Below are positions 44,681 through 57,759 of a stretch of 64,000 nt of DNA, in pieces; positions within the stretch are counted from its first letter, which is position 1; every line of letters starts with the position of its first letter. The notes below the pieces were generated by a model. The model searched no databases, was not told the origin of the DNA, and saw nothing but the letters and a program-made list of their open reading frames with translations. Source of the DNA: Melanocharis versteri (Eukaryota > Chordata > Aves > Passeriformes > Melanocharitidae); assembly GCA_013397845.1 (NCBI GenBank), contig VZTG01007657.1, positions 37,333 to 101,332 of the forward strand. The letters run 5' to 3'. The position numbers were made by a program, and so were the translations under genes.

Positions 44681-47600
44681 CAAAGTCTGAGCCAGCTGGA
44701 AAAAGGGGCTGACAAGTGGCGAGTGTCAGGCAGGGTGCTCAGAACTGTCACAGCTCGTGTCCTGCTGCCAGTCTGGCCTCCAGAGCCCTGACCTTCACGG
44801 GGGCTTGCAGGGGTCTGCAGGGCTCTCACTTATTTTTCTGGTGCAGAAAGACAGATCTTTGAGGCAAATTCAGCCTATGAAGTGTGGGGAAGTACAAATC
44901 AGTCATTTCAAAGTGTTTGGTGACACTCATGCTTTAAAATGCTCTGTCTGCTCCCATGCAGCATTCCATGGACCTGAGTTTTGCTTATGTTGATGTGGGG
45001 CTACAAGTGGTCAAGAAACAGCTCCAGCCTAAGGAAACTCCCCAGAGGAGGCTTTCCAGGCTGGCTCAGCTCCCTGCCATGGCTGCAGCGTGGCTCCAGG
45101 GGCTGTGTGTTGGTACAGCAGCACAGACGAGGGTGTGAATTTACCCTGCGTCAGTCTTGGCTGCGAGCACTGGCACTCTGACCTTAGGCTGTGGTTTAAC
45201 AAGCAGTTATTGAGGTGGCGGTGCCAGCTTTGCCCACCCGTCTCTGCACCCATACAGCACCTTTGAAGGCAGTGGCACAGCTGAGAGGTGACATTTGTGA
45301 GCCTGCTGAGCTGTGTGATGGTGTTCACAGGGTGGCAGCGCAGGCGAGAGCTGAGAGGTGACGTGACAGGAGCTGTTTATCCAGGGCTGGCATTAACAGG
45401 GACATTTGCTGGGTTACGAGGGGAGAAAGGTGCAAGGGGAGTGTGTTGTGGTTGGTGGTGCTGGCTGATTTCCTTTGGAGTGTCACTGCTGTGGCTGCTG
45501 GTGGCACAGAGGAGCCACAGCTCCAGCTACCTCAGAGCTTGTGACCCCGTGGCCCCTTCTTTTGTGTGTGATTTCTTTCCACAGTTGCCTGACACCTCCA
45601 CAGTGTGCCCCAGCTGCACAGCGTGGCTGGGTGTGAATTGGGAGGGTTATCTGATTACAGCCCCATTTGGGGTTTCAGGGCAGGAAGTGGAGTGGATTTG
45701 TGGCAGCTTTAGCTGTTGGGGTGCCATTGATGCCACTTGAAGTCTGTCACCGAGCTTTTGGTGACAGCCTGCGGGGATAGGATGCAGGGTTGCCTGTGGA
45801 CCTGACACTCATTCTGCTTCTCCTGCACCCACTGTGCATCTGGGGAAACAGATCTGGGAATTAAAGGAGTTGAACTGGGCAATCAGGATCTCTCTGCCTG
45901 CTCTTGTTGGTCTGGGGCAGCTGGTATCTCCATTTTTACTAGTGCTGTGTGACTGCAGGGACAGAAATGACCTAAGTGTCACTCCATCCTCCAAAAACAT
46001 CTCTTTTCCAATAAGTTTGTGTCTTACTGTGCATTACCAGCAGCACAGACCATTGCTCAGCTCAGAAGTAATGATGCCCTGTGGGCTCTAGAGCAGATTT
46101 GTTGCTCCAACCCTTGTTTCAGCATATTTTCTACAAAGTATTTTCCTCTTAGTGCCAGGGTAGGCTCAGACACTGCACACTGTGGGTGCAGAGAGTCGGT
46201 TTCCTTATTGCCCATCACTCAAAATATTGTACAAGTTTCTGTTTAAACACCCCAAGTGCTTTGCCCTGTGACCCTTTGTACCCTCGCTTTGCCTGTCTCC
46301 TGTGGCAGGGGTAGCCCAGGGTTTGTCTCCACAGCCTCTGTTAGCCCTGGCCACTGGCTCCCAGCTCGGGGCAAACCAAAGCTCCCAGCCTCCCGAGGAA
46401 AGTGGTGAAAAGGCACAGAGAGAAAGTTTCTCCTGATTTATGGTGCTTTCCCCTTTTGTCCTACAATTAAGCTCTTAAGAGCCTTTGCTGGTGCATGTTC
46501 AGGGGTCTTGAACAAGCACCCACCTGGATGTTTGTCCTTCCCTGCTGGGGGAGCCTCCTGGGGACGAGGCTGATGAGCTCATCTGGTGAATGAACTTTCA
46601 GGACTGGGGGAGTTTTGTGTGTTTTATGAGTTTAATGATGAGCTGATAACATCCATGGTAGCTGAGCTGGAACTGTGTGGGAGCAGCCCTTAAATGTGGG
46701 TGTCCTATTGCTCTTACCTGCACAGTGGGCAGCTTTGCAGGCTGTACCAGGGCTGAGCATCGTTGGGGTGCATCAGAGCACCGTGGCTTTGTGAGCTGCT
46801 GGGCACATGGTTCGTGTCTGCAGCAGCACAAGATGTTTGATGGACAGCTGTACCTGCCACAGCTCAAGTGCAAGAAGCCTTTTACTGTATTTTGGTTGTT
46901 AAATGTTGTGTGGGGAACTTGTAGCCTGCAGCAAGAGCTGCGGGTGGCGGTGGGAAGGGCTGGGACCAAGCGTGGCCACAGCCACCACAGAGCACTGGTC
47001 CAGCTTTTGGAGCCAGTCTCTGAAATACACTGTGAAATATGGGATGCTCGTCACCTTCACCATCACAAACACCTTTAAGCTTTGCCTGTTTTGGAGGGGG
47101 TCAGGATGTTACTTTTGCACCAGCTCAGTTTGGGGGTCGCTGTGAGTCTGGATTGAGCGCAGTGCCTGGAGTCTCAGGGGCTGCTCGCTCAAAGTGTGGG
47201 GCTCCATGCTGAAATGTCCAGAGATTTTCACCACCCGGGGGATTTGCCAGACTCAGGTGTGGCAGCTGGACCACCGTGGTCTTGTTGTGTGTCCGTTTAA
47301 GACAAGAAGTGAAGACAGTGCAGCATCTCACCCGAGTGCAGGAGGAGGGAGCGCGGGGAAGATGACTGTAATTTCTTGGACTGGACTGTGGCCAGAGCAC
47401 TGGGACTAACACTCTTAATTGTGGGAAAGGCTTCATGAAAGAGATTTACTGTCCCAGAGTGGTCACATCTTTAGTTTTATGTTTCCTCCAAAAGCTGACA
47501 GCTCCTGCAGTACGGCACTTCCTACCACTGCTCTGCGGCACCGGCTCAGCTGTGGCTCTAGGACCAAAGCACCCTCATTCAATTACCAGATGCCTTTGGT

Positions 47601-48961
47601 GCCACCCTGGGTTACCCTCAGTGGTCTCCACACAGGGTGCTGAACTCATTGACAGCTGTAAGAACTGTCAATCCAGCCTACAGATGTTCCTCCTTATTTT
47701 TTCTGTATTTTCTTGGTGTGTTCTAGTCTTTTTTCGGTTGCTTTTAACCTCTCACCCCACTGCTCTGAAACGATCTGTCCTTAAAACCCCACTGTTTGTT
47801 CTGTGCACCTCAGGTGTTTCGCTAGCCCTGGCTTAAACGTGGTCTCAGCATCTTGCTCTAATCCTCTTGCTGTTTGCTCAAAATCCCTGCTCTGCCACAT
47901 CTGGGCAGCTCAGCTCCCGACACCTCCACGCTGACGTGCAGCGGGTGCTGATGTCTGCAGCAGAGGTGCCTGGGAGCTGGGGGGCTCTGGGGGCTCACCC
48001 TCCCCATCCCAGCCCTGGGGCTTCACTCACCCATTTAGAGTCAGTACCTGGGAGTTTGTGAAAATCCTCTGCCTGGCTTGGGGCAGCTGTTCTCAGGGTG
48101 GAGGCTCTGATCCTGCAGTAAGCCAGCAAGGAGCATCCTGCCCAGAGTAAACGGCATGGGTGGATAGGAACCCCCTAAATGTGTGGGTTCTCCCGAGCCA
48201 GCCACTCCCCCACATCCTGGGAGGATGTGAATGGGGAGTAGAGGGAGTTGGAAAGGCAGAGGCTGCCCTTGAGGCTTAAAACCCTTCTGGGAGCTCTGGG
48301 GCAGGCTGGCATGTCCCACGGCACTCCGGGCCTCCCCAGCCTAACCCACGCCTGGCTCCAGGCAGCTCCCTCGAGCCAGCTCCCCGCTGCTCTCAGCAGC
48401 CTCAGAAGTGGTTTCTGGCTGGGTGTAGATGTGCTGGGGGGATTTGCTCTCACTCCGAGCCGGCTCTGTTTGGAAGAGCTGTGGTCGTGTGGCATCTCCT
48501 TGAGTAACAGTTCCAATTAAGCTCTCTTGACAAGCTGTTGTGTGACTGCGGAACTAATGGGAGGAGCCCCCTCCTCAGCTGCTGAGGTTAAAACTCCAGC
48601 AGGGACAGAGATCAAACATGCAGCTAATTACCCTTTTAACACTTAAACATACCCCCCTCCTCAGGGGAAGGCATCAGCCCCGAGCAGCAGCTTCTGTGCT
48701 GAGAGCCCTGAGTGCCAGCGTGGTCCCGGCTGGCTCAGCACTTGCCATGGGGTTGGGCATGGTGTGGGCAGGGTGGCTGCAGCCTCTTCCTACTCCAGAG
48801 CAGCTACTCACCACCTTTTTCCTCCCTACATAGAGCTATTATGTCTGGGACAGGTGTAAATTAGGGAATTGCTCACCCCTGCCCCTCCTGAGATGCAGAA
48901 AGGGAGGCTGTGAAGATGAAACCGGATGGAAGATCTGACCCAAACCCTCTCTGTCTCCTAG

Positions 48962-49078
48962 AGTGCATCTCTGAGGATTGCCGCTCCGTCATCCAGGAAC
49001 AGGCCACGGCCCTGGGGCTCTCCATGTTTGCCCTCCTGGTGAGGAGGTGCACCAACCTGCTGAGGGAATGTGTGCCAG
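48962..49078 (+). CDS. SMG6: SMG6 coding exon 9 of window
   Basis: This exon is 117 bases: two bases completing a glutamate, 38 codons, and one base of a valine codon. It encodes CISEDCRSVIQEQATALG, then LSMFALLVRRCTNLLREC and VP. It matches the SMG6 helix with the conserved (S/E)ECRSVIQEQ and FxLLVRRCT motifs. The acceptor is CTGTCTCCTAG, ending at 48961; TAG is less common than CAG but the pyrimidine tract is good. The donor is CCAG|GTAAGG at 49079. The C-terminal third (LLRECVP) is where vertebrate SMG6 proteins begin to vary, leading into the acidic segment of the next exon. Confidence 0.97.
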
Positions 49079-49592
49079 GTAAGGGCCTACCAGCAGGATC
49101 CATGCAGGGTCCACGAGGCAGCCTGGTGGGGGTCAGGCCTTCGTTCCCTGCTTGGTTTGTACATCCCTTCCCCTCTGTTGGCGCCTTAGGATTCTCCCCC
49201 AGCATCCCAAGCTCTGCCCAGGTTATAGCTGGATCATCTGCAGGAAAGCCCCTGATGTGTGCAGACAGAAATGTTTGGAAGAAAAGGATGGATTCAGGCC
49301 GTGCTTTCTGCCAGCAGCTAGGAAACTTCCCAAAACTGGCACCTGGGAATCCTATCTCTATGATTGGTGCAGTGGCACCCTGCTGCCCTCAATAGGGATC
49401 ACAAATACCCTGGCTTGCCCTCCAGGCCAGTCCGGGTAGGGAGAACAGATCTGTCTTTGTGCTTGCTGTGGGTTGTGGCTGTTCCCTTGTGCGTCCAAGG
49501 CTGGGATGTTGGGATCTGTGTCATACTTTCCCAGTCCCTGCCTGAGCCTGGCTGTGGTGAGCTGCCTCAGCTCTCACGTCTTGTATTTGCAG
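49079..49592 (+). other. SMG6: SMG6 intron, 514 bp, phase 1
   Basis: The intron runs from GTAAGG to TGTATTTGCAG. No repeat or other element was recognised. Confidence 0.9.
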
Positions 49593-49761
49593 TTCAGCCA
49601 CAAGAGATGGAGCAGGAGGATGAGGAGGACGACATCAAGGTCTCTGCCTTGCCCCAGGACCTGAAGGAGCTGCTCCCCAGTGTGAAGGTCTGGTCGGACT
49701 GGATGCTTGGCCACCCGGACACCTGGAATCCTCCTCCAACGTCTCTTGAGCTCCCCAAACA
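49593..49761 (+). CDS. SMG6: SMG6 coding exon 10 of window (acidic segment and VKVWSDWMLG motif)
   Basis: This exon is 169 bases: two bases completing valine, 55 codons, and two bases of a glutamine codon. It begins QPQEMEQEDEEDDIKVSALP, continues with QDLKELLPS, and ends with VKVWSDWMLGHPDTWNPPP and TSLELPK. The acidic run is longer in E/D than the human version as remembered, while DLKELLPSVKVWSDWMLG is close to invariant. The acceptor is ATTTGCAG ending at 49592. The donor is ACA|GTACGT at 49762, supported because the next exon supplies G to complete CAG and because frame and homology resume there. The segment lies near the end of the TPR-like domain. Confidence 0.96.
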
Positions 49762-50289
49762 GTACGTGCACCCTCTGGTTTCTGCTCCCTCCCTGAGCTC
49801 CTCGTGCCACCCTTCCCCCTTGCTCATGCTTTACTGCCAGCTGTGGCACCTGAGCGCCCAGGCAAGGCCCCCTGCCCAGGGAATGTTGGGAATTTGTCAC
49901 CCTTGGTGACACAGTGACTTCTTCATTGATGTGTGAGTGGGGCTGGAGGGTGCCTGCTGGCTGCCCTTTCTTTCCATGTGTTAGAAGATGGCTTATGAGG
50001 TGGATTTTTACTTTCTGCTTAGGATGTGCATCTGGTTTTGTTGGGATACCCCTCCTTTAGGTGTTCCGCTGGCCCAGCCAGCTGGACAGGCAGGGCCTTC
50101 CTCTGGACCAGAGGGAACTCCATTTCCAGCATAAGCGTTTTGTTACCTTTTTTTTGACTGAGTCAGGCCAACCTTGGTTGGGCTGGGCTAGCCTGGAGCA
50201 GCTTGCCTCTTCCTGGAGCTCCAGAAGTCACCTCCCCTCTGCTTCAGAAACTGCTTGTCCCTACCCTGCAATGCACAAAAGGGTTAATT

Positions 50290-50575
50290 TTCTAAACTGG
50301 CCGATTTCAGCCCATTAGTCCATAATGCGGACTAGGCAATTTGCATATTTTTGGACAGAAAATTGAGCGAAGGGGCCAAGTGTGGAGTATGCGAAACAGT
50401 GTCTGAGCATGCTCCGTAGCTGCTTTCCCGCAGGATTTTCCATCTGCCTCCGGTACTCCGGATCCAGAGCCTGAAATCACGTCTTATTGTTAATCCAAAG
50501 GAGCCAGAACCCAGGGTGATGGGAAGGCGCATTAAGAGTAATCCAGCAAAGTGGCTTAACCATTAATGGGTCCCC
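50290..50575. promoter_or_regulatory. Candidate enhancer with octamer motif
   Basis: This high-complexity stretch contains a perfect octamer ATTTGCAT (50339-50346), TTATTGTTAATCC (SOX/HNF1-like) at about 50484, an AAAGGAG/ATTAAGAG context and CCATTAATGG at about 50561. Flanking intron is simple GC-rich DNA. Dense distinct binding motifs without repeat content are typical of deeply conserved vertebrate enhancers. Conservation was not tested. Confidence 0.45.
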
Positions 50576-51030
50576 GCTCCGTGCGTCAGGTCCAGTCCTG
50601 CTCTCCTGGTTTATTGCCTCTTACTCCAGTTCTTTTTCATTTGGCTGAGGAAATGGAAATCTCACACAGGAAGTTCTGGGCCTCATTTTGTGGAGATGGA
50701 GTCTGTTTTCTGTTTGTCGGCTGCTCGGTGTGGGACCGCTGCCTGCTCATGTGAACTGCTGCCCATCTTTGGGCAGGATCTCAAACTGGGATCCGTCACG
50801 TGAGCCCGGCTGCACCAATCCCCCCTTCCCCTCGCGCTGCCTGCGCAGGGAGCCGCCGAGCCCTTGGCCACGGGCAGCCTCGAGATGGAATTTCTGATTG
50901 GGTTCACGCAGCCAGAGCTCGGCGCCTGCCCCGGGACGAGCTGCTCTCCCTCCTGCGGGGCACAGGGCCGTGTCCCCCCGGGGTGACAGAGCAGGTGCGG
51001 GGTCCTGCTCGCTCGTTGGGGTGGGAGAAG

Positions 51031-51048
51031 GTGGTGGTGGTGGTGGCA
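51031..51048 (+). repeat. (GGT)n microsatellite
   Basis: A short uninterrupted GGT run of five to six units. Confidence 0.85.
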
Positions 51049-52324
51049 GCCCACCCCAGAGCTCTTGGGGGAGCGGTGGGCATAGCCTGGGGACTCTACT
51101 CCACAAGGTCCTGATGTGCTCAGTGGAGGAACGAGGGTCTCTGTCTTGCTTGGCCTCTCCACGGAGGGTGGCTGAGCAGCCCCTCTTGTCCCACCATGCC
51201 CATCCTGCCCCATGTTGACTCCCAACTCCTCCAGCCTGTTGTTCTTTGGCTCACATGGAGAATCTGCCTTAGCCACGCCGCTCTTCCAGCCCAGACCTCT
51301 TGTGTGGATGGGTGTTGGTGGCCCAGGACTCTGTGGTTGAGCTTCTGTGGAGATGCAGGTAGTGGTGAACAGCAGGGAACTGGCTCTGCTCTTGGGCATG
51401 ACCTGGGACTTGCAGTGTTTGCCCTGGGGATAGGAAAGGGAAGGAAAAGGAGAGCACTGGGTTAGTGTTTCAGCTCTCTATTGACACAAGCCTGCTGGCT
51501 GCCCTAGGGCTCTTCAGGAACCAGGTAGAGCCACCGAGCCCAGGGGTTTAGATAGGAGCAGCTTCAAAGAAGTTTAGAAGTAAAACACGGGTCAGAGCAG
51601 CAGGCGTGGTGGAGTAAGCCAAGGTTTATGGGCAGGGCGAGCTCAGGAGCAGGGAGAGCACGTGAGGAGCAAGTGCAGATGCCAAGTTGCAGAGCTGAGT
51701 GAGGGGCCTGTGCTGTGTCACACATGCTCCCACCTCTGGGACGTGCTGTGAGATCCCACCACTGCCAACAGAGAAGCTGGTTGGATAGTCTTAAACCACT
51801 TTCCTTGCCTCTTGTGAAGGCATGGGCACAGAAAAGGGATGTAGAAATCGCCTGAAGCACAGCGGCGCCCTGCAGGGGTGCCACAAACGTGCTAAAGCTT
51901 CTGGAAAAAACAGGCCTCATACCCACCTGGCAGCCCACTCAGAGCCCAGAGCTCGCATCAAAGTGCAGCTCATCCGGGGCCGGAATGCTGGGCTGGGCTC
52001 GTGGCCAGCAGGGCAGCTTGGCAGGACTCGGCCAGAGCTTTGGGCTGGGGCCCTGTGTCCCAAGGCCTCACTCGCCATGTTCGCAGTCGCTGCTTCTTCA
52101 TATGGGAGAGAGCTGGGGGACTTTGAGAACGTCTAAACTCAGCCCAGCTGTGGCAGTTGGTTTATTGCTTTCAGCTGGTACTTGAACCCGGGTCCTGGTC
52201 TTGGAGTCTTTCCCAGGTTTAATCCCCGGAGCTTTCTCTGCAGCTGTATGACACTGCGCTGACCCCGAATGAGGATAGGAAAATAGAAACGGTGCCAAGC
52301 CAGAGTCTCTTTTTCATTTGGAGT

Positions 52325-52485
52325 CTGGCTGTCTGCCCATGACCAGGGTTACATAATGGGAAACATAGCTGGGGCTCTGGAGAGCCCGCGTTTCACCACG
52401 CTGCCCAGACCTTCGCGTTCTGATGCTATATATCTTCCTAATTGTAGCTCGGATGCATTTATCACACTGCTGGATTTGAGTCCTT
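52325..52485. promoter_or_regulatory. Candidate conserved non-coding element
   Basis: This is a complex block including GGGAAACATAGCTGGGGCTC, TCGCGTTCTGATGCTATATA and CTAATTGTAGCTCGG with ATGCATTTATC. It contrasts with plain GC-rich neighbours and is followed by an A-rich run. No transposon was recognised. The call is inference only. Confidence 0.3.
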
Positions 52486-52488
52486 ACA

Positions 52489-52510
52489 ATAAAAAAAAAA
52501 AGAAAAAAAA
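52489..52510 (+). repeat. A-rich simple repeat
   Basis: An AATAAA followed by two A runs separated by one G. It could be a decayed retroposon tail, but no 5' body was recognised, so it is listed as low-complexity DNA. Confidence 0.8.
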
Positions 52511-55500
52511 GCACAAAACCAACCCCACACCAAATTCCTCAGCTCGCTGCTTTCCCCCTTGGACAGAGGCGGAGGGAAAGGTGTGAGGGGTGAGCGCTGC
52601 CGAAAGCCGGCAGATGGATGTGAGCCATGCAGGAGTGGGCTCCGTGGAGTGGGATGAGAGGCTCGGGAGGCTGTGTCTTCGGGGTCTTTTTTCTTGGTAG
52701 GAGATTGGGAATGAGCCCTGGTTCCTGGCAGGCATCCCCTCCCTACCTGGGGGCTCAGCAGCCTTGGATTCAACCCAAGAGAGAAGCTCGATCTTTGCCC
52801 AAATCCACCCTTCTTGGTCTGGTGCGCTTATCCAGCTCCTGGACACACTGCATGATCACCACAGCTCAAGGGATGCCCTGGAACAGGTTTTCAGTTGTTG
52901 GACTTCCTAAACACCTCTCTGTGTGTATTTGAGAGGTGAAGGGTGTCCTTCCTATTTTGGAAGAGGTACTCAGAGAGCTTTCCATGGCTCTTTCCTCGTG
53001 TCTTTCCAGAATAGGAGCTAAACTTAACCTTGGACATCTCTGCTTCAGTGCCTCGGGAATTGTGTGTCTGAACCAGGTGTTGCCAGGTCTTCTAGCAGCA
53101 AGCAGCTGTCACTTTTGTATCTTAAAATTAATTTCTGTCTTCATGTTTCATGGCAAACCTTGTGTCGAGTTCTCTGCAGGTGGTTGTTTAAGGCAGTTGG
53201 AGAAGCATCTTTGAGACCAAATGTCCCCAGGAGTGAATTGCAGAGATTGGGATGTAAAAGCAGGGATTCTGGGAAGAAGGGAGCAGGGTGGATCCTCTAA
53301 GGCAGAGATATTGGTAAGAAATGGGTCAAAAGGTGGATCTCCAAGGAGGCCACTGTACAAGTGACTCCATCCCCTTTTGGAACATATGGCTGGGAAGAAG
53401 GTGAAGAGGGCTGGACAAAGGGGGCGAAGCTGCTCCTTGCTCTGTTCTGGTGCCACAATTAATCCAGTGCTAAATGAGGCACAAGGACTGATGGGGAAGC
53501 GTCCCTGCCTGCTGACACTGCTGCAGGGCTGACCCTGGCAAATCCATGCTCCTTCCACGCGGGGCCAAGGGCCTCTCAGTTTGTGGAGACTGTCTGCAAG
53601 CATTTAAAAATGGTTAATTTAAACCGAGCATTAAATTAAATCCAAAAGCTGTGAGCGCATTCTAGAGCTTACCTTCCCAGAGAGATGTGCCAGATCGCTC
53701 TCATCACATCGCTCTTGCGGAGAAGTGTCACTGAGATGGCAGCTCCCACTGGGAGGGATGGACAGAGTCTTGCACAGGGGTGCCAAGTCATTGCTGGAGT
53801 GTGCTGGAGACTAAATGGAAAATCCCTTTTGCAGATCCCAGCCTCAGTAACGCTGGCTACCAGAGTTTCCCTATCGAGACATCAAAGCCAGGGCTCAGAG
53901 GTGTCTCAGTAGTGTAAACCTGGCTGAGATTGGAGATAATGTCGACCAAAGGAGAAGCCAAAAGTCTCTGTGGAGAAGGGGGCTGTGGCAAAGCAGAGGC
54001 TGGCTGGGAGGAGACAGCACCTCTCCTGGGGAGAAGATCATCCCTCCAGCTCCAAAGGCAGGTTCCTGGGAGAGGAATGGGTTTATGGATGCCTGGCTGG
54101 CCAAAGGGACCATGTGCAGGGCAGAGTGGGGGAAATCAGTGCCGCAGAAGGGCTGTGGCCACCTCATCCTGCTCTGTCCGAGCCCAGACCAAGCTTGGTG
54201 AAGGCCTTTTGGGAAGAGCTCCCACAGCCAACCCTTCTTGCTCCTGGCAAAGGAGCCACTTTTAGTTCAGCTTCCCGTGGTCTGGGATGGAGGAAACGCG
54301 GGAGGAGGATGCAGAGCACCTCATCCGGCGGGCACCGGGAGCCGGCAGCGGCACCGGGAGCGCAGGGCCCGAGGCGTTTGCCATCTGCACGGCAGCGCGG
54401 CTCGGCAGCGGCTGGGAACACAATGCAGGGCTTCTTCTGCGCCGCGCTTTCCGGGTTTGTGCTGCAGCTGTGGAGTTTGGATGTTAGTGTTTAAACAAGC
54501 TGGTATTACACAGGAAATGGCCACCTCCACAGGCCCCCGCAGGCTTGTAACATGGGGTCATTGTGCTTGATATTAATCACCAGGCAGCCCGCGCCCCCGG
54601 TGAGGATGGTGGCTCACGCGCGGGGATTCAGCGAGCATCGGGCTCACCCTGGCATCCTCTGCTCTCCCCACGCTTCGCTGTGTGCCTTTGGCCTTGTGGT
54701 GATGCCCATCCGGGTATCATCTCTGCCAGGAGCCCTGCCCAGCCTGGCCGGGGCGGCGCTTGGCCCCGGGGCCGCGGTCCAGCTCGCTGCGCACTTGCGC
54801 GGCTCTCGCCGCTGCCTGGCCGGGCCGTGTCCGTCGGCGTTGCAGCTGGGCTGCGCTCACACTGACAGCTACATTAAACCTGGAATCCTGAGGCAATAAA
54901 AAAGAAATTAACTCTTATTTTTTTTTCCTGTCCTAGTGGAATAAGCAAATGTAAATGTGTCTGTGGGGAAGTGAATGAACCCCCGTTCCGAGGAAAGACC
55001 TCGCGCTCACCCCCTTCTCGCTTCCTCGGTTAAAAGCTCTGGGAGCCTCGTCCCTGTACCTGGGAGCTGCGTGCCTGGGCTCGGTGTCAGTAATTTGGGG
55101 CCTCCCTCCGCAGGGGGACATCGAAGCCGTGGCACTGTGCGTGCACAGAGCTTCCAGGCACCTGGAAGAACTGCCTGTGCTCTGCACAGAGGCTCCGGCA
55201 CCGCCGCGCCGTGGGGTGACATAAGCCAGAAATGCCTGGGGGTGGCCCTGAGGTGGTCTTGGGCAGGGGCAGTGGGGAGAAGGGGGCTGACAGGGCTCAC
55301 AAGTGTTGTGTGACCTTGCAGGGCGAGTGCATGTCCCAGCAGGGGATTCACAGGGCCGTAGGTGTCGGTGTGAGCCGTTTGTCCTCGCTGGCTTTGCCAG
55401 CAGTAGCAGCTGGTGCATGATCTTGGTGGTGGCAGTGATGGGAGATGTGCTGCAGAGGAGGAGCTGCACCCGAGGGGGTGGCAGAAAATGGTCAGAACTG

Positions 55501-56799
55501 ATCTCTGCAGTGCTGCCTCTGCCATCACAGGAGAAAACCAGGGAAAAATGCCAGCACTACTTCTTTCTTGGCTTTCTGAAGGCTCTGCAGGGCGCTGCTG
55601 GGGTAGCACTGCAGTGAGAGCTGGCTACCCAGGGATCCAGCACAGTCTGAGGTTCGACTGAAATGAGCCCAGGGTGGGAATCTGTCACATCCAGGGCAAA
55701 TGGGAGATGTGGCAAGGCACTGTCAAGCTGTAGGTGAAGGATGAAGTGACAGGGACTGCTCTCACGCTCAGGGGTGGTGAGGGGTGCCCTGCTGGCAGTG
55801 CTGCAGCGGGGAGAGGAAAGGGGACTGCTGGGCTGAGTGCCTGCAAGGGCATTAGCAGTGCCAGCTCAGTGACTCTTCTTGTGGCATTTTTCTGACTTTG
55901 GATGCCAAGCCCTGTGGAGGGAGGTGCTCCCTGTACTTTATCTGTGCTGATACCCCTGCCACCACCACGCCAGCCCTGCTGTGAATCCCAGTCCAGCCCT
56001 CTGCCTCCCTCTCACCCTCACTATCATCATCATCCCCTGCCTGCAGCTCTGTTTTTTGGGAATATGGGTGAGCTCTCTGCAATGTGTTTCTTTCCCCTCT
56101 CCTCCACCACGGCCCCATGCACCTGGCTGTCCCAGCCCCCTGGAAACGTCCCCTGCATCCCTGCCTGTCCCCAACACCCCAGTGCTCTCATTCCCCAGCA
56201 GCTGTGGGCACTTTTCCCATTCCTCTCCCTGCTGATGCCTCTGCACCTCCTTCATCCCAGCGAGCCCTCGTGGCCGTGGGGCCCCAGCAGTGCTATGTGA
56301 CTGGCCTCAGGCAGCCCAGCCCAGTTGCCAGCAGGGCACTGGGGGAGGCTGAGCCTCCCAAGCCCTGTGCATCTCCCATGGGCAGAGCTTGCCTTGGAGG
56401 TGGCCCAGAGCAGCCCTATCACATCCGGTGCTTGTCTCTGCAGCCTGGGCCGGAGGATAAACTATCAGGGCTGTGGGGCAGTGGATCATTCCTCTTATTA
56501 TTTTCTTCTTTTGCAGATAAGGGTCGTGGAAAGTTCAGTTCCTTTTAACCCTCACAGCTCTGTTTATTTTCCAGCTGGTAGCACAAACGCAGCGTTTCCC
56601 ATTACATCACAAAGGGCCTCGGACAGATCCCTCCGAAAAACGTGTTGCAACTGTTTATTTTTTTCCATATTTAAACATTTCTGACAGCCAGACCTGGCTG
56701 AGCCAAGCGATGGAGCTTTGTGAATGAACCCAGCTCCTGGTGTCTGTGACCAGAGGGTTTTGAAGGACCTCTTCTCCTCTGCAGGACGTGGGCTAGGGC

Positions 56800-56985
56800 T
56801 GGCTCAGGGACGTGGGCGACTCTGCGTTACATGTGTGCTGATTACGTGCCGGGCTTTGATTAATGGCTCCTCATTCTGCCTGGCTCCCAGGACGCTCTTG
56901 AAAACAAGATGTTTCATTTCAGTGTGCTTTCCTGGTACATTGATTCCCGTAAATAACCCAGTGCAGACTCTGTCCACCTGGAGCA
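56800..56985. promoter_or_regulatory. Candidate conserved non-coding element
   Basis: This non-repetitive block has CTGATTACGTGCC, a TTGATTAATGGCTCC homeodomain-type site at about 56858, and TACATTGATTCCCGTAAATA. Its character changes sharply at about 56990 to GC-rich sequence. The call is inferred from composition only. Confidence 0.3.
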
Positions 56986-57759
56986 GTTCAAAGAGCAGGG
57001 GGCCTCCCTCCAGCCCTGGGCTGCCTCGGCCCGCACCGGTCACTGCTGCACCCCCGGGGATGCTGGATTCCCTGTGCTTTTCTCCAGAGCTATGGGCTGG
57101 AGGAGCAGCCCACCAGAAGCACATCAGCCCCAGTTTCCCCTATTTCCTACTTAAATCCCAGTTTACATCCTAAAAAACCCCAGTCGGAGTGTTTATAGAA
57201 ACAGGAGGGAGAAATGCAGTGCAAGGCAGCCTGGTCAGCTGTAGTACCCCCATGCTTGCTGCCTTTTTCCCTGCTTTCTCCACACTGGCTCTCTCTGGGG
57301 TGCTGGGCCCTCCCTGGGTTGTGCTCAGCCGTGGGGATGTGTGATGGGAATGTGTGGAAAGTGGTCCAGGGCTCCCAGTGGCCTTGTGTTTGCACCCTAC
57401 ACATCACTGCCACCCTGGGAACGTGAGACATGGCAGGGGCAGCTTTGCAGGTCACTCATGAGTGTTGAAACCCACGGCCAGAACCAAAACATGGTTTTGA
57501 CCCCCCATGGCTGGGGTTTGACTGAGAAAATCTCTGTGCTGCAGAGCGTGGCTGCAGCACGTGGCTGCAGCAGATAAGAGCTGCGTGAAGGAGAGGATGC
57601 TCCGGGCTGGGCTGGAGCCCCCCAGGGTGGATTGGAGCCCTCCAGGAGCCCCTTGAGCCCCGACAGCAATGCGGGTGTTCGCCCTGTCCTCCCAGCAGGC
57701 TTTCAGATGGAGTAACGAGCATCCCTTCTCCCATCTGGAAGGAGCTGGGTTCCTGCCGG

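Larger units (their letters stand above)
25023..48961 (+). other. SMG6: SMG6 intron, 23,939 bp, phase 1
   Basis: This is the largest intron in the window, running from GTACCA to TCTCCTAG. No coding exon of SMG6 or of a nested gene was recognised on either strand. It holds CpG-rich blocks (about 26600-26900, 33440-33830, 35095-35480), AT-rich enhancer-like blocks (for example 26040-26150, 28610-28960, 32465-32665, 33955-34700, 41230-41320, 43480-43720, 48500-48660), two pieces of an unclassified old repeat (39139-39320, 44340-44680) and a few microsatellites. No CR1 fragment was recognised in its 24 kb. Confidence 0.85.

Noticed and set aside
46630..46668. Possible box C/D snoRNA (ATGATGA near 46635, CTGA near 46662)
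   Set aside because: The spacing between boxes is far too short, there is no terminal stem, and no D'/C' pair is present.
50683..51399. 238-residue open frame on the - strand
   Set aside because: It is Pro/Ser/Gly-rich over a (GGT)n run and GC-rich DNA, and no family is recognised.
52489..52510. A-rich run as the tail of a processed pseudogene
   Set aside because: No coding or RNA-like body was recognised upstream and no target-site duplication was seen.
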